Shown: positions 15,476 to 25,729, counted from the first letter of the stretch. The stretch: DNA of 64,000 bases from Geodermatophilus amargosae (GCF_900116515.1 NZ_FPBA01000003.1:186001-250000), one strand, 5' to 3'. The notes: generated by a model from the sequence alone, not told the origin. Made by a program: numbers and translations.

Positions 15476-16345
15476 ATGGCAGCGTGTACGGGCGTGGTGA
15501 ACGTCCTCTCCATCCAGTCGCACGTCGCCTACGGGCACGTGGGCAACTCCTCGGCCGTCTTCCCGCTGCAGCGCCTCGGGGTCGAGGTCTGGCCGGTGCA
15601 CACCGTCCAGTTCTCCAACCACACCGGCTACGGCGCGTGGACCGGGCGGGTGTTCGACGGGCAGGCCGTCGAGGAGGTCGTCGACGGCATCGCCGACCGC
15701 GGGGTCCTCGGCACCGCCGACGCCGTCCTGTCGGGCTACCTCGGCTCCGCCGACATCGGCCACGCCGTCGTCGGCACCGTCGCGCGGGTGCGCGCGGCCA
15801 ACCCCGACGCCGTCTACTGCTGCGACCCGGTCATCGGCGACGTCGGCCGCGGCGTCTTCGTGCGCCCGGGCATCGAGGAGCTCATGCGCGAGGTCGCCGT
15901 CCCCGCGGCCGACCTGGTGACGCCGAACCACTACGAGCTCGACCTGCTCGCGCAGACGACCACGCGGACCCTCACCGAGGTGCAGGACGCGGTCGCCGCG
16001 GTGCAGGCGCTGGGCCCGCGGGTGGTGCTGACGACGTCGCTGGTGGCCGAGGACACCCCCGACGACGCGGTGGACCTGCTCGCCTCCGAGGGCGGCCGGC
16101 ACTTCCGGGTGCGCACGCCGCGGCTGTCGGTCGCGGTCAACGGCGCCGGCGACGCGATCGCCGCGCTGTTCCTCGCGCACTGGCTCGACACCCGCTCGGC
16201 CGGCGAGGCGCTGGGCCGGGCCGCGGCCAGCGTCTGGGGCCTGCTGCGGCGCACCGAGGAGGCCGGCTCGCGGGAGATCCTGCTCGTGGCCGCCCAGGAC
16301 GAGTTCGTGTCGCCGTCGCGGAGCTTCCCCGTCGAGGAGGTCTGA
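15476..16345 (+). CDS. pdxY: Pyridoxal kinase PdxY
   Basis: A ribokinase-fold kinase of 289 aa from ATG 15476. [25 protein letters not shown], cut here at VNVLSIQSH, and [11 protein letters not shown] match PdxY closely, and [12 protein letters not shown] near residue 222 is the anion-hole GAGD motif with the catalytic Asp. It phosphorylates pyridoxal to PLP in the salvage pathway. E. coli PdxY begins near the VLSIQSH equivalent, so GTG 15494 or 15497 is also a possible start; no clear Shine-Dalgarno site decides. It follows the rhodopsin by 58 bp, in which CCCCGCGCGGGG forms a short palindrome. Confidence 0.9.
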   Translation: MAACTGVVNVLSIQSHVAYGHVGNSSAVFPLQRLGVEVWPVHTVQFSNHTGYGAWTGRVFDGQAVEEVVDGIADRGVLGTADAVLSGYLGSADIGHAVVGTVARVRAANPDAVYCCDPVIGDVGRGVFVRPGIEELMREVAVPAADLVTPNHYELDLLAQTTTRTLTEVQDAVAAVQALGPRVVLTTSLVAEDTPDDAVDLLASEGGRHFRVRTPRLSVAVNGAGDAIAALFLAHWLDTRSAGEALGRAAASVWGLLRRTEEAGSREILLVAAQDEFVSPSRSFPVEEV

Positions 16346-16352
16346 GCACGGA

Positions 16353-16403
16353 CCTCCCTGCGCCCCACCACTCGCAGGCTCGCGGCGGGACCCTGCAGGG
16401 AGG
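16353..16403 (+). terminator. Possible weak terminator after pdxY
   Basis: CCTCCCTGC (16353-16361) can pair with GCAGGGAGG (16395-16403) around a 33-nt loop, just after the pdxY stop. The long loop makes this a weak candidate. Confidence 0.3.
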
Positions 16404-16446
16404 CCTCCAGCAGGCGGGCGCGTCCCGCCCGACCTAGCGTCCCCGC

Positions 16447-17928
16447 GTGGACCTGTTCCGGACGAAGTCCGTCGAGGCCGTGCGCGCGGACACCGGGGAG
16501 GGCACCGAGGCACCCGACGGGGCCGGGCACCTGCGCAAGCGGCTGTCGGCCCGGCACCTGGTCGGCATCGGCATCGGCATCGTGATCGGCACCGGCATCT
16601 TCACGCTGACCGGCGTCACGGCGAAGCAGAACGCGGGGCCGGCGGTGGTGGTCTCCTTCGCCGTCGCCGGCCTGGTCGCCCTGCTGGCCGCGCTCTGCTA
16701 CGCCGAGCTCGCCTCCGCGGTGCCGACGGCGGGCAGCGCGTACACCTACGCCTACGCGACCGCCGGCGAGGTCGTCGCGTGGATCATCGGCTGGGACCTG
16801 TTCCTCGAGTTCGCGCTGGGCGCCGCCGTCGTCGCCCGCGGCTGGTCGGGCTACGTGGGCAACCTGCTCGACCTGCCGCCGTCGCTGTTCGGCGAGACGT
16901 CCACGGTGAACGTCGGGGCGGCCGCCGTCGTCGTGGCGCTCACCCTCGTCGCCGTGCTGGGCATCCGGGAGTCGGCGCGGGTCACCGGCGTGCTCGTGGT
17001 GGTCAAGGTGGCCGTCTGCGTGTTCGTGATCGTCGCCGGGGCGTGGTTCGTGCGCGGCGCCAACCTCACGCCCTTCGTCCCGCCCGGCGAGCCGGCCGAG
17101 GGCGGCAGCGGGCTGACCCGGCCGCTCATCGAGGTGGTCGCCGGGCTCGAGCCCGTCGCCTTCGGCGTGGGCGGCGTGCTGACCGCGGCGGCCGTCGTCT
17201 TCTTCGCCTACACCGGCTTCGAGGCGGTCGCGAACCTGTCCGAGGAGACCCGGCGCCCGGCGCGCGACGTCCCGATGGGCCTGCTCGGCACCCTCGGCCT
17301 GGCCACCGCGCTCTACGTCGGCGTCGCGTTCGTGGTGGTCGGGATGGTCGAGTACCGCGACATCGACGAGGGCGCGCCGATCGCCGACGCCTTCGACCAG
17401 GTGGGCCTCGGGTGGGCGTCGTCCCTGGTGTCGATCGCCGCGGTGGCCGGCCTGACCTCGGTGATCCTGGTCGACCTGATCACCATCGGCCGCATCGGCT
17501 TCGCCATGGGCCGCGACGGCCTGCTGCCGCAGTCGGTGGCCCGGGTCAGCCCCCGCACCGGCACCCCGGTACGGGACACCCTGCTGTTCGCCGGCCTGGT
17601 GCTCGTGCTGGCGACGTTCGTGCCGCTGGGGACGCTGGCCGACCTGGTGAGCATCGGCACGCTGTTCGCGTTCCTGCTCGTGTCGGTCGCCGTCGTCGCG
17701 CTGCGGCGCACCCGCCCGGAACTGGAGCGCCCGTTCCGGGTGCCGCTGTCCCCGGTGCTGCCGCTGCTGTCCGCGCTCGCCTGCCTGTACCTGATGCTCA
17801 ACCTCAGCATCGAGACCTGGCTGCGCTTCCTGGCGTGGCTCGCCCTGGGGCTGCTCGTCTACGCCGGCTACGGCTACCGCAACTCCCGCGTCCGCGCGGC
17901 CGCCCGGACGGGCGCCCGCCCGCGCTGA
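16447..17928 (+). CDS. APC-superfamily cationic amino-acid-type permease
   Basis: A 493-residue integral membrane protein with about 12 hydrophobic helices. LVGIGIGIVIGTGIFTLTG at about residues 38-56 is the helix-1 substrate-binding motif of APC permeases, and ALCYAELASAVPTAGSAYTYAY in helices 2-3 is typical of the CAT/YfnA subgroup. It would import amino acids by proton symport. TAGCGT at 16435-16440 lies 6 nt before GTG 16447 with no Shine-Dalgarno site, suggesting leaderless translation. The gene ends 5 bp before a 33-nt poly-C tract that separates it from the convergent MarR gene. Confidence 0.85.
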   Translation: MDLFRTKSVEAVRADTGEGTEAPDGAGHLRKRLSARHLVGIGIGIVIGTGIFTLTGVTAKQNAGPAVVVSFAVAGLVALLAALCYAELASAVPTAGSAYTYAYATAGEVVAWIIGWDLFLEFALGAAVVARGWSGYVGNLLDLPPSLFGETSTVNVGAAAVVVALTLVAVLGIRESARVTGVLVVVKVAVCVFVIVAGAWFVRGANLTPFVPPGEPAEGGSGLTRPLIEVVAGLEPVAFGVGGVLTAAAVVFFAYTGFEAVANLSEETRRPARDVPMGLLGTLGLATALYVGVAFVVVGMVEYRDIDEGAPIADAFDQVGLGWASSLVSIAAVAGLTSVILVDLITIGRIGFAMGRDGLLPQSVARVSPRTGTPVRDTLLFAGLVLVLATFVPLGTLADLVSIGTLFAFLLVSVAVVALRRTRPELERPFRVPLSPVLPLLSALACLYLMLNLSIETWLRFLAWLALGLLVYAGYGYRNSRVRAAARTGARPR

Positions 17929-17933
17929 GCCCG

Positions 17934-17968
<35 letters not shown>

Positions 17969-17980
17969 CGGCGGGCGCCC

Positions 17981-18487
17981 TCAGTCGCCGGCGTGCTCCT
18001 CGACGGAGGCGAGCAGGTCGCGCAGCAGGTCGTCGAGCCGCCGCACCGCGGCCGGTGACATCCCGGCCAGCAGGCGCTGCTGCTCGGCCAGCCCGGCGGT
18101 GACGGCCTCGTCGACCAGAGCCCGGCCGGAGTCGGTGAGCCGCACGATCAGCGCACGCCGGTCGGCCGGGTCCGCGGCGCGCACGAGGTGCCCGGCCCGT
18201 TCCAGCCGGTCCAGCCGGCTGGTCATCCCCCCGCTGCTGAGCATCAGCGCCCCGGTGAGCCGGCCGGGCGAGAGGCCCTCGGACCCACCGGCCCGGCGCA
18301 GCGTCGCCAGGACGTCGAAGTCGGCCCGGGTGATGCCGAAGCGGGCGTAGCACCGCTCCTGCGCGTCCCCCACCAGCCGGGCGGTGCGGTAGACGCGGCC
18401 GAAGACGGCCATCGCCGTGGTGTCGAGGTCGGGGCGCTCCCGCGCCCACTGCCCGACGATCTCGTCCACACCGTCCCGGTCGGCCAT
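17981..18487 (-). CDS. MarR family transcriptional regulator
   Basis: A 168-residue winged-helix repressor. GITRADFDVLATLRRAGG, LTGALMLSSGGMTSRLDRLERAGHL split as recognition helix (SSGGMTSRLDRLE) and wing (DPADRRALIVRLTDSGR) are the classic MarR elements. ATG 18487 is preferred because GAGGAT lies 7-8 nt upstream; an ATG at 18505 is also in frame. It is divergent from the EamA exporter, and the intergenic region carries two palindromes, so it most likely represses both itself and that transporter until a small ligand binds. Confidence 0.9.
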   Translation of the reverse strand: MADRDGVDEIVGQWARERPDLDTTAMAVFGRVYRTARLVGDAQERCYARFGITRADFDVLATLRRAGGSEGLSPGRLTGALMLSSGGMTSRLDRLERAGHLVRAADPADRRALIVRLTDSGRALVDEAVTAGLAEQQRLLAGMSPAAVRRLDDLLRDLLASVEEHAGD

Positions 18488-18522
18488 GAGGCGATCCTCG
18501 CACATCGCACGGTGGACAGATT

Positions 18523-18553
18523 CTCGATGCCGAGTATCTTGGAGTCGAGATAC
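18523..18553. promoter_or_regulatory. Probable MarR operator between divergent marR and eamA
   Basis: Two adjoining inverted repeats: CTCG-N4-CGAG (18523-18534) and GTATCT-N8-AGATAC (18534-18553). They lie midway between the two start codons, where a divergently encoded MarR regulator would bind. Confidence 0.55.
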
Positions 18554-18577
18554 ATTCGATCGAGGGACGGAGCCGAC

Positions 18578-19489
18578 ATGGCGACCACAGCGCAGGAGCC
18601 GACGGCCGTCCTCCCCGGGGCTCCCGCGGCCCCCCGGCGGCGCTCCCGGACCCTCTGGACGCTGACCGCGCTCACCGCGGTCGCTCCCGTCACCTGGGGG
18701 ACGACGTACGTCGTCACCACCGAGTGGCTGCCGCCCGACCGCCCGCTGCTGGCCGCCACGGTGCGGGCACTGCCCGCCGGGCTGCTCCTCGTGGCCGCCG
18801 GCCGAGTGCTGCCGCGCGGCGCCTGGTGGTGGAAGGCGGCGGTGCTCGGCACGCTGAACATCGGCGCGTTCTTCGCGCTGCTCTTCGTCGCCGCCTACCG
18901 GCTGCCCGGCGGGGTGGCCGCGGTGCTCGGGGCCGTCCAGCCCCTGGTGGTGGCCGCGCTCGCCCTGCCGCTGCTCGGGCAGCCGCTGCGCGTCCGCACG
19001 TTCGTCCTCGGTGCGACGGGCGTGGCCGGGGTCGCGCTCGTGGTGCTCACCGACTCGGCCCGGCTCGACCCGCTCGGCGTCCTCGCCGGGCTGGTGGCCA
19101 CCGCGTGCATGGGCACCGGGGTGGTGCTCACCAAGCGGTGGGGCCGGCCCGTCCCGGTGCTGGCGTTCACCGGCTGGCAGCTCGCCGCGGGCGGCCTGCT
19201 GCTGCTCCCGCTGGCCCTGGCCGTCGAGGGCCTGCCGACGACGGTCACGCCGGGCCAGGTGGGCGGTTTCCTGTACCTGGCCGTGGTCAACACCGCGCTG
19301 GCCTACGTGCTGTGGCTGCGCGGGATCGGCCTGCTGCCCGCCGACCGGGTGAGCTTCCTCGGGCTGCTCTCCCCCGTGGTCGCCGCGGCCGCCGGCTGGG
19401 TGCTGCTGGGACAGTCGCTGGGCGCGGTGCAACTGGCGGGGGTGGTCCTGGCGCTGGGCAGCGTCGTCGTGGCCCAGCGGGGTCGCTGA
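18578..19489 (+). CDS. EamA/DMT-family exporter
   Basis: A 303-residue protein with ten predicted hydrophobic helices in two EamA halves; PVTWGTTYVVTTEWLPPDRP opens the first and TALAYVLWLRGIGLLPADRVSFLGLLSPVVA closes the second, both standard DMT motifs. It probably exports a metabolite or drug. ATG 18578 follows GGGACGGAG. It is divergent from marR (90 bp) with palindromic operators between, which argues that MarR controls it. Substrate unknown. Confidence 0.85.
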   Translation: MATTAQEPTAVLPGAPAAPRRRSRTLWTLTALTAVAPVTWGTTYVVTTEWLPPDRPLLAATVRALPAGLLLVAAGRVLPRGAWWWKAAVLGTLNIGAFFALLFVAAYRLPGGVAAVLGAVQPLVVAALALPLLGQPLRVRTFVLGATGVAGVALVVLTDSARLDPLGVLAGLVATACMGTGVVLTKRWGRPVPVLAFTGWQLAAGGLLLLPLALAVEGLPTTVTPGQVGGFLYLAVVNTALAYVLWLRGIGLLPADRVSFLGLLSPVVAAAAGWVLLGQSLGAVQLAGVVLALGSVVVAQRGR

Positions 19490-19623
19490 CCGACGCCGGG
19501 CGCCCCGGCCGGTTCGCGTTGCCGCCGGCCGGCGGCCTGGCTAGCGTCCCCGGCGGCGGGCACGTCCGCCCGCTCCGCAGGACGCCCCGATCCGCACGCC
19601 TGCCGATCGCTCCTGGAGCGCCG

Positions 19624-20880
19624 ATGTCGCATCCACCGGCCGACCGTCCCGTCGCCACCGAGGAGACCGCAGCGCCTCCCGGCGGGCGGATGTCGGCGAG
19701 CACCCGCTCCACCGTCCTGGGCGCGATGTTCCTCATGGCCACCTCGGCCATCGGGCCCGGCTTCATCACCCAGACGACGACGTTCACCGTCCAGCTCGGC
19801 GCCGCCTTCGCCTTCGCGATCGCCGTCTCGATCCTCATCGACATCGCGCTGCAGCTGAACGTCTGGCGGGTGATCGGCGTCTCGGGGCGGCGGGCGCAGG
19901 AGCTGGGCAACCTCGTCCTCCCCGGCCTCGGCTGGGTCATGGCCGCCTTCCTGGTCATCGGCGGCCTGGTGTTCAACGTGGGCAACGTCAGCGGCGCGGG
20001 CCTCGGCACCGACGCGATGTTCGGCCTGGACCCGAAGATCGGCGGCGCGCTGTCGGCGCTCGTGGCGATCGCCGTGTTCCTGAGCAAGCGGGCCGGGGTC
20101 GCCGTCGACCGGATCGTCGTCGTCCTCGGGCTGGCGATGATCCTGCTGACCACCTACATCGCCGTCACGTCCGGGCCGCCGGTGGGGACGGCGCTGCGCA
20201 ACGTGGTCCTGCCCGACCAGGTCGACGTCCTGGCGATCACCACGCTGGTCGGCGGCACCATCGGCGGCTACATCGTCTACGCCGGGGCGCACCGGCTGCT
20301 GGACTCCGGCGTCACCGGCCCCGGGCACGTCCGGGACATCACCCGCGGCTCGGTCACCGGGATCATCGTCACCGGGATCATGCGGGTCGTCCTGTTCCTC
20401 GCGATCCTCGGCGTCGTGGCCGGCGGGGCGTCGCTCGACCCGGAGAACCAGGCGGCGTCGGCCTTCCAGCAGGCCGCCGGCGAGGCGGGGCTGCGGGTGT
20501 TCGGCGTCGTGCTGTGGGCGGCGTCGATCACCAGCGTCATCGGCGCCTCGTACACATCGGTGTCCTTCGTGACCTCGCGGACCCGCACCAGCGACCGCAC
20601 GCGCACGCTGCTGGTGGTCGGCTTCATCGCCGTCACCACGCTGGCGTTCGTGCTGGCCGGTGCCGCGCCCACCACGCTGCTGGTGTTCGCCGGCGCCTTC
20701 AACGGCCTGCTGCTGCCGATCGGCATCGCCGTGCTGCTGTGGGTGGCCACCCGGCGGACCGACCTGCTCGGCGGCTACCGGTACCCGCGCTGGCTGCTGG
20801 TGGTCGGCTGGGTGGCGTGGCTCGGGACCATCTACCTCGCGGTCAACTCCGTCCGCCCCGTCATCGACCTGTTCGGCTGA
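19624..20880 (+). CDS. NRAMP-family-related transporter of the YcsG type
   Basis: A 418-residue protein with about 11 hydrophobic helices from residue 30. The N-terminal helix reads [12 protein letters not shown], so the metal-binding DPGN of true NRAMP carriers is replaced by GPGF, and the helix-6 position has YAGAHRL rather than MPH. Metal transport is therefore doubtful. It sits directly before pxpA with 14 bp between, the same neighbourhood as B. subtilis ycsG beside ycsF-kipI-kipA, so a role in 5-oxoproline or related amino-acid uptake is plausible. TAGCGT at 19542-19547 is a candidate -10 giving a leader of about 70 nt. Confidence 0.75.
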   Translation: MSHPPADRPVATEETAAPPGGRMSASTRSTVLGAMFLMATSAIGPGFITQTTTFTVQLGAAFAFAIAVSILIDIALQLNVWRVIGVSGRRAQELGNLVLPGLGWVMAAFLVIGGLVFNVGNVSGAGLGTDAMFGLDPKIGGALSALVAIAVFLSKRAGVAVDRIVVVLGLAMILLTTYIAVTSGPPVGTALRNVVLPDQVDVLAITTLVGGTIGGYIVYAGAHRLLDSGVTGPGHVRDITRGSVTGIIVTGIMRVVLFLAILGVVAGGASLDPENQAASAFQQAAGEAGLRVFGVVLWAASITSVIGASYTSVSFVTSRTRTSDRTRTLLVVGFIAVTTLAFVLAGAAPTTLLVFAGAFNGLLLPIGIAVLLWVATRRTDLLGGYRYPRWLLVVGWVAWLGTIYLAVNSVRPVIDLFG

Positions 20881-20894
20881 ACAGGATCACCTCC

Positions 20895-21647
20895 GTGGAC
20901 CTCAACTCCGACCTCGGTGAGGGCTTCGGCCAGTGGACCCTCGGCGACGACGACGCCCTGCTCGGCGTGGTCACCAGCGCCAACGTCGCCTGCGGCTTCC
21001 ACGCCGGCGACCCGGTGATCCTGCGCCGGGTGTGCGACCGGGCCGCGGCGGCCGGTGTCGCGATCGGGGCGCAGGTGGGCTACCGGGACCTCGCGGGCTT
21101 CGGCCGCCGCTTCGTCGACGTCGAGCCCGACGCCCTGACCCAGGACGTGCTGTACCAGGTCGGCGCGCTGGAGGCCTTCGCCCGCGTGGCCGGCACCCGC
21201 GTCCGCTACGTCAAGCCGCACGGGGCGCTGTACAACGCGATCGTCGCCCACGAGGAGCAGGCGGCGGCCGTGGTGCGCGCCGTCGCCGAGTACGACCGGA
21301 CCCTGCCGGTGCTCGGCCTGCCCGGGTCGGCGTGGCTGCGGCTGGCGGCCGAGGCCGGACTGACCGTCGTCGCCGAGGCGTTCGCCGACCGGGCCTACAC
21401 GCCGGAGGGGACGCTGGTGTCCCGGCGGCTGCCCGGCGCGGTGCTGCACGACGCCGGGGAGATCGCCCGCCGCTGCGTCGCCATGGCCACCGGGGAGCCG
21501 ATCGCCGACGTCGAGGGCGGTGCGCTCCGGCTGGATCCGCAGTCGATCTGCGTGCACGGCGACACCCCCGGCGCGGTGGACATCGCCCGGCGGGTGCGGA
21601 CGGCGCTGGGCGAGGCGGGGGTCGCGCTCGCCCCCTTCGCGCCGTGA
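20895..21647 (+). CDS. pxpA: 5-oxoprolinase subunit PxpA (LamB/YcsF family)
   Basis: A 250-residue protein matching the family from its first residues: [12 protein letters not shown], then [23 protein letters not shown] and VKPHGALYN, all of which hold the conserved acidic, His and Lys residues. With PxpB and PxpC it forms the ATP-dependent prokaryotic 5-oxoprolinase, which opens 5-oxoproline to glutamate. GTG 20895 gives the usual family N-terminus. Its stop TGA overlaps the ATG of pxpB (TGATG). Confidence 0.95.
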   Translation: MDLNSDLGEGFGQWTLGDDDALLGVVTSANVACGFHAGDPVILRRVCDRAAAAGVAIGAQVGYRDLAGFGRRFVDVEPDALTQDVLYQVGALEAFARVAGTRVRYVKPHGALYNAIVAHEEQAAAVVRAVAEYDRTLPVLGLPGSAWLRLAAEAGLTVVAEAFADRAYTPEGTLVSRRLPGAVLHDAGEIARRCVAMATGEPIADVEGGALRLDPQSICVHGDTPGAVDIARRVRTALGEAGVALAPFAP

Positions 21648-22258
21648 TGCGGGTGCTGCCCAGCGGCTCCACGGCCCTGCTGGTGGAGCTCGCGGACCTC
21701 GACGAGGTCCTCGCCCTGTACGCGGCGCTGGAGGAGGACCGGCCGGCCGGTGTCGTGGACCTCGTGCCGGCGGCGCGCACGGTGCTGGTGGTGACCGACC
21801 CCGCGGTGACCACGCTGGACGCCGTCGAGGCGGCGGTGCGGCGGACGACGCCCCGGCCCGGGCGCCGGGACACCGCGGAGCAGGTCGAGGTGCCGGTCGT
21901 CTACGACGGCGAGGACCTCGACGACGTCGCCGCGCACCTGGGCGTGGACCCCGGCGAGGTGGTGCGGCGGCACACCGGCACGGAGTGGACCGTCGCGTTC
22001 TCCGGGTTCGCGCCCGGGTTCGGCTACCTGACGCCGGCCGACGGCGCCTGGGACCTCCCGCGCCGCCCGTCGCCGCGCACCCGGGTGCCGGCGGGCTCGG
22101 TCGCCCTGGCCGGCGGGTTCACCGGCGTGTACCCGCGCGAGTCGCCGGGCGGGTGGCAGCTGGTCGGGCGCACCGACGTCGCGGTGTTCGACCTGTCCCG
22201 CGACCCCGCGGCGCTGCTGCGACCCGGGGTGCGGGTGCGCTTCGTGGCGGTGCCGTGA
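21647..22258 (+). CDS. pxpB: 5-oxoprolinase subunit PxpB (KipI family)
   Basis: A 203-residue protein with LPSGSTALLVEL at the start and TVAFSGFAPGFGYLTPAD, RRPSPRTRVPAGSVALAGG, GVYPRESPGGWQLVGRT in the C-terminal cyclophilin-like domain, the KipI/allophanate hydrolase subunit 1 signature. It acts with PxpC and PxpA in ATP-dependent 5-oxoproline cleavage. ATG 21647 shares one base with the pxpA stop; GTG 21644 immediately before is an alternative start. Its stop overlaps pxpC by 4 nt. Confidence 0.95.
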   Translation: MRVLPSGSTALLVELADLDEVLALYAALEEDRPAGVVDLVPAARTVLVVTDPAVTTLDAVEAAVRRTTPRPGRRDTAEQVEVPVVYDGEDLDDVAAHLGVDPGEVVRRHTGTEWTVAFSGFAPGFGYLTPADGAWDLPRRPSPRTRVPAGSVALAGGFTGVYPRESPGGWQLVGRTDVAVFDLSRDPAALLRPGVRVRFVAVP

Positions 22259-23094
22259 GCGCGCTGACCGTCGTGGCCCCCGGCCCGCTGACCACCGTGC
22301 AGGACCTCGGCCGCCCGGGGCTGGCCGGCATCGGCGTGGGCCGGTCGGGCGCCTGCGACCGGGCGTCGGCAGCGCTGGCCAACCGGCTGGTGGGCAACGA
22401 GCCGGGCGCGGCGGTGCTCGAGGCGACCTTCGGCGGACTGGTGCTGCAGGCGGAGGCCGACCTGCTGGTCGTCACCACGGGCGCGCGGTGCCCGGGCTCG
22501 GGAGTGCACGACGCCCCCGGCCTGCTGCGCGCGGGCAGCACCCTCGCGCTCGGGGCGCCGTCCGCCGGCCTGCGCACGTACCTCGCCGTCCGCGGGGGGA
22601 TCGCCGTCGAGCCGGTGCTCGGCTCCCGCTCCACCGACCTGCTCGCCGGCCTCGGTCCCCCGGCGCTGCGGCCCGGCGACGTGCTGCCGGTCGGCGCGCC
22701 CACCGGCGACGTGCCGGGCGTCGACGTCGCCCCGGTGCCGGACCCGTCCGGAGGGGAAGTGGCCGTGCGGCTGCTGCCCGGCCCGCGCGGCGACTGGCTG
22801 ACCTCCTCGGCGCTGGACGTGCTCGGGTCGGCGGCCTGGACGGTCACCGCCGAGAGCAACCGCGTCGGCCTGCGCCTGGACGGCCCGCGCCTGGAGCGCA
22901 GCGTGCCCGACGAGCTGCCCAGCGAGGGACTGGTGCGCGGTGCCCTGCAGGTGCCGCCGTCCGGCGCCCCGGTGCTCTTCCTCGCCGACGCGCCGGTGAC
23001 CGGCGGCTACCCGGTGGCCGGCTACGTCGCCGACGACGACGTCGACCGCTGCGGGCAGCTGCGGCCCGGCCAGACCCTGCGGCTGCGCCGCTGA
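22255..23094 (+). CDS. pxpC: 5-oxoprolinase subunit PxpC (KipA family)
   Basis: A 279-residue protein with GPLTTVQDLGRPGLAGIGV at residues 9-27, SGACDRASAALANRLVGN, LAVRGGI and the C-terminal SNRVGLRLDGP, SEGLVRGALQVPPSG, all typical of KipA/allophanate hydrolase subunit 2 biotin-carboxylase-like proteins. It completes the PxpABC 5-oxoprolinase. The GTG start overlaps the pxpB stop (GTGA). It is the last gene of the four-gene operon. Confidence 0.95.
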   Translation: MSALTVVAPGPLTTVQDLGRPGLAGIGVGRSGACDRASAALANRLVGNEPGAAVLEATFGGLVLQAEADLLVVTTGARCPGSGVHDAPGLLRAGSTLALGAPSAGLRTYLAVRGGIAVEPVLGSRSTDLLAGLGPPALRPGDVLPVGAPTGDVPGVDVAPVPDPSGGEVAVRLLPGPRGDWLTSSALDVLGSAAWTVTAESNRVGLRLDGPRLERSVPDELPSEGLVRGALQVPPSGAPVLFLADAPVTGGYPVAGYVADDDVDRCGQLRPGQTLRLRR

Positions 23095-23121
23095 CCCTGC
23101 ACGTCCGCGGAGGGGCGCGGG

Positions 23122-24723
23122 TCAGCCGGCGACCAGGTCCCGGCGCCGGAAGCCGGCCAGACCGGCCCCGAGCAGCGCCGCGGCCAGGATGGTGAGGACG
23201 GCCAGCGGCACGGCCGCCGCGTCGTCGACCTGCACGAGCGGGGTCCAGGCCAGCGGGGAGGCGTCGTCGACCCAGCCCGGCCAGTCGAGGGAGCCGGCGA
23301 AGAACGCCATGACGGTGACGTAGGCGACGGCGGCCCAGGCCAGCGCCGCGGCCGGCCGGGGCAGCAGCCCCGACAGCGCGACGGCCAGGCCGGCGAGCAC
23401 CCACACCGCCGGCAGGTACGCCAGGGTGGCGCCGAAGAGCCGGCCGAGCTCCGCGGAGTCGCCCGTGGCGAGCGCGCGGACCGTCCCCACGGCGGCCCCG
23501 GCGACCAGGAGCAGCAGGCTCGCCCCGGCCAGCGCCACGGTCGCGTGACCGGCCAGCCAGGCCACCCGGCCGGTCGCCGTGGCCAGCACCGGCTCCGCCC
23601 GCCCGGCGGCCTCCTCGGCGCGGGCGCGCAGCACCGACGACGCCGCGTAGGCGCCCGCCAGCAGCGCGGCCATCGACAGCGCGGTGGCCAGGTAGGCGTC
23701 GACCACGCTCGCGGCGTCGGGCAGGAACGCCCGGGCCTCGGGGTTGTCGCCGAAGAGCGTCTCCACCGACCCCGCCAGGCCGCCGAGGGCCAGGCCCAGG
23801 AGCGCCAGCCCGACCGTCCAGCCGGCGAGGGCACCGCGCTGCAGCCGGACGGCCAGCCCGAGGGGCGAGCGCAGCGACCGCGGCGCCGACGCCGGTCCCG
23901 GACGGGCCGCCAGCAGCCCGGACCCGAGGTCGCGCCGGTCGAGCAGGGCCACCGCGACGCCGAGCAGGACGGCGGTGGCCAGCAGGCAGAGCAGGAGCGG
24001 GAGCACCCGGTCGCCGGAGTACGGGTGGGTGGCCTGCGCCCAGCCGATCGGCGAGGTCCACGACACCCAGGAACCCTCGACGTCCCCCAGCGCCCGCAGC
24101 ACGAAGGCGGCACCGAGGACGGTGACGACCGCCCCCTGGGCGGCCCTGGCACTGGCGCCCACCTGGACGGCGACGGCGGTCACGCCGGTGAAGACCAGAC
24201 CGGCCGCGCCCACCGAGGCGCCGAGCAGGGAGGAGCCGCCGGCGGGCAGCCCCGTCGCGGTCGCCGCGGCCCCGATGGCCAGGGCCATGGCCAGGCACGC
24301 CGCCGCCGACACGAGGACGGCGGCCGTGAGCGGCGCGTGCCGGCCCACGCGGGCCGCGCGCACCAGCTCGGTCCGGCCGGCCTCCTCGTCGGCGCGGGTG
24401 TGCCGGCCGGTGGTCGAGGCGGCCATGAGGGCGGTGAGGACGACGACGAACGAGGAGATCTCGAACGCGACCGCGCCCGCCACGGTGTCCAGGCCGACCG
24501 GCGGGCCGGACAGGGCGATCGTCGCGGCGTTCGCGCCCACGGAGGCCGCGTAGGCGGCCAGGTCCTGCGGCGAGTCGTACAGCGCCTGGCTGGACACCGA
24601 CTGGGTGGCCACCAGGCCCGCGCCGACCGCGATCCACACGGGCAGCCGCACGCGGTCCCGTCGCAGCGCGAACCGCACGAGGGTGCCGGTGCCGGCCAGG
24701 GACGTCCCGGGCGCGCGCATCAC
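23122..24723 (-). CDS. ABC exporter permease, large (two-half) type
   Basis: A 533-residue membrane protein with about 12 hydrophobic helices in two similar halves: each begins with a basic stretch ([14 protein letters not shown] and [13 protein letters not shown]) and ends in [13 protein letters not shown] residues, as in the actinobacterial ABC-2 exporters linked to polyketide or drug resistance. It pairs with the ATPase whose stop it overlaps by 4 nt. GTG 24723 is followed directly by ATG 24720, so either may be used. Substrate unknown. Confidence 0.8.
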   Translation of the reverse strand: MMRAPGTSLAGTGTLVRFALRRDRVRLPVWIAVGAGLVATQSVSSQALYDSPQDLAAYAASVGANAATIALSGPPVGLDTVAGAVAFEISSFVVVLTALMAASTTGRHTRADEEAGRTELVRAARVGRHAPLTAAVLVSAAACLAMALAIGAAATATGLPAGGSSLLGASVGAAGLVFTGVTAVAVQVGASARAAQGAVVTVLGAAFVLRALGDVEGSWVSWTSPIGWAQATHPYSGDRVLPLLLCLLATAVLLGVAVALLDRRDLGSGLLAARPGPASAPRSLRSPLGLAVRLQRGALAGWTVGLALLGLALGGLAGSVETLFGDNPEARAFLPDAASVVDAYLATALSMAALLAGAYAASSVLRARAEEAAGRAEPVLATATGRVAWLAGHATVALAGASLLLLVAGAAVGTVRALATGDSAELGRLFGATLAYLPAVWVLAGLAVALSGLLPRPAAALAWAAVAYVTVMAFFAGSLDWPGWVDDASPLAWTPLVQVDDAAAVPLAVLTILAAALLGAGLAGFRRRDLVAG

Positions 24724-25643
24724 CGCACCGCCAGGGCCGGGGTGACGGCCTCGGCCGGGACGTCGTCGCCGTAGTGCCGCAGGAACAGCTCCTCCAGCGT
24801 CGGCGGCGCACTGACCAGGGACCGGACGCCGGAGCCGGCCAGCTGCCGGACGACGTCGTCGAGGGCGGAGGTGTCGACGTCCATGTGCAGCCGGCCGTCC
24901 CCGGTGCGCAGCCCGTGGACCCCGGGGAGGTCCGCCAGCCCGGGCACGGGACGGGCGGTGTCGACGCTGACCGACGTGCGGGTGAGGTGGCGCATCTGGG
25001 CGAGGGTGCCGCTCTGCACCGTGCGGCCATGCCGGACGATGGTCAGCCGGTCGCAGAGGTGCTCGGCCTCGGCGAGGACGTGACTGGACAGCAGCACCGT
25101 GCGGCCCTGGTCGCGCAGCGCGCGCACCTCGTCCTGGAAGGCGGCCTCCATGAGCGGGTCGAGGCCGGAGGTGGGCTCGTCCAGGACGAACAGCTCGGCG
25201 TCGGAGGCCAGCGCCGCCACCAGCGCGACCTTCTGCCGGTTGCCCTTCGAGTAGGTGCGCGCCCGCTTGCGCGGGTCCAGGTCGAAGCGCTCGAGCAGCT
25301 CGGCCCGGCGCGCCGGGTCCAGGCCGCCCTGCAGCCGACCCAGCAGGTCGATGGCCTCACCGCCGGTGAGGCCGGGCCACAGCGTGACGTCGCCGGGGAC
25401 GTAGGCCAGGCGGCGGTGCAGCGCGACCGCGTCGCGCCAGGGGTCGCCGCCGAGCAGCCGCGCGTGGCCGCCGTCGGCGCGCAGCAGGCCCAGCAGCACG
25501 CGGATGGTGGTGGACTTCCCGGCCCCGTTGGGACCGAGGAAGCCGTGCACCTCCCCGGGCGCGACCTCGAGGTCGAGCCCGTCGAGGGCGCGGGAGGAGC
25601 CGAAGGTCTTGACCAGTCCGGAGACCGCGATGACAGGTGCCAT
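24720..25643 (-). CDS. ABC exporter ATP-binding protein
   Basis: A 307-residue ATPase. GPNGAGKST (Walker A, about 39-47), YSKGNRQKV (the modified signature of the DrrA/drug-exporter subgroup), [13 protein letters not shown] (Walker B and D-loop) and SSHVLAEAE (H-loop) are all intact. It drives the permease encoded immediately downstream. Its ATG at 25643 is divergent from the MarR-type regulator at 25730, and a perfect 16-bp palindrome lies between them. Confidence 0.92.
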   Translation of the reverse strand: MAPVIAVSGLVKTFGSSRALDGLDLEVAPGEVHGFLGPNGAGKSTTIRVLLGLLRADGGHARLLGGDPWRDAVALHRRLAYVPGDVTLWPGLTGGEAIDLLGRLQGGLDPARRAELLERFDLDPRKRARTYSKGNRQKVALVAALASDAELFVLDEPTSGLDPLMEAAFQDEVRALRDQGRTVLLSSHVLAEAEHLCDRLTIVRHGRTVQSGTLAQMRHLTRTSVSVDTARPVPGLADLPGVHGLRTGDGRLHMDVDTSALDDVVRQLAGSGVRSLVSAPPTLEELFLRHYGDDVPAEAVTPALAVR

Positions 25644-25664
25644 GACCGAGCAAGCTACACACTT

Positions 25665-25680
25665 TTCACGAGTTCGTGAA
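25665..25680. promoter_or_regulatory. Perfect 16-bp palindromic operator
   Basis: TTCACGA-GT-TCGTGAA is a perfect 7-2-7 palindrome, and looser CACAC/GTGTG arms extend it (ACACACTT to the left, GTGTGT to the right). It lies between the divergent ABC-exporter operon and the MarR-type gene, 22 bp from the ATPase start, so the regulator probably represses both. Confidence 0.75.
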
Positions 25681-25729
25681 GTGTGTTGAACGCGTGTCGG
25701 TTCGGCTATCGTGCATGCTGGAGGTGGTC

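Noticed and set aside
19624..20880. Mn2+/Fe2+ NRAMP transporter
   Set aside because: DPGN and MPH metal-binding motifs are missing, and the gene is bound to pxpABC.
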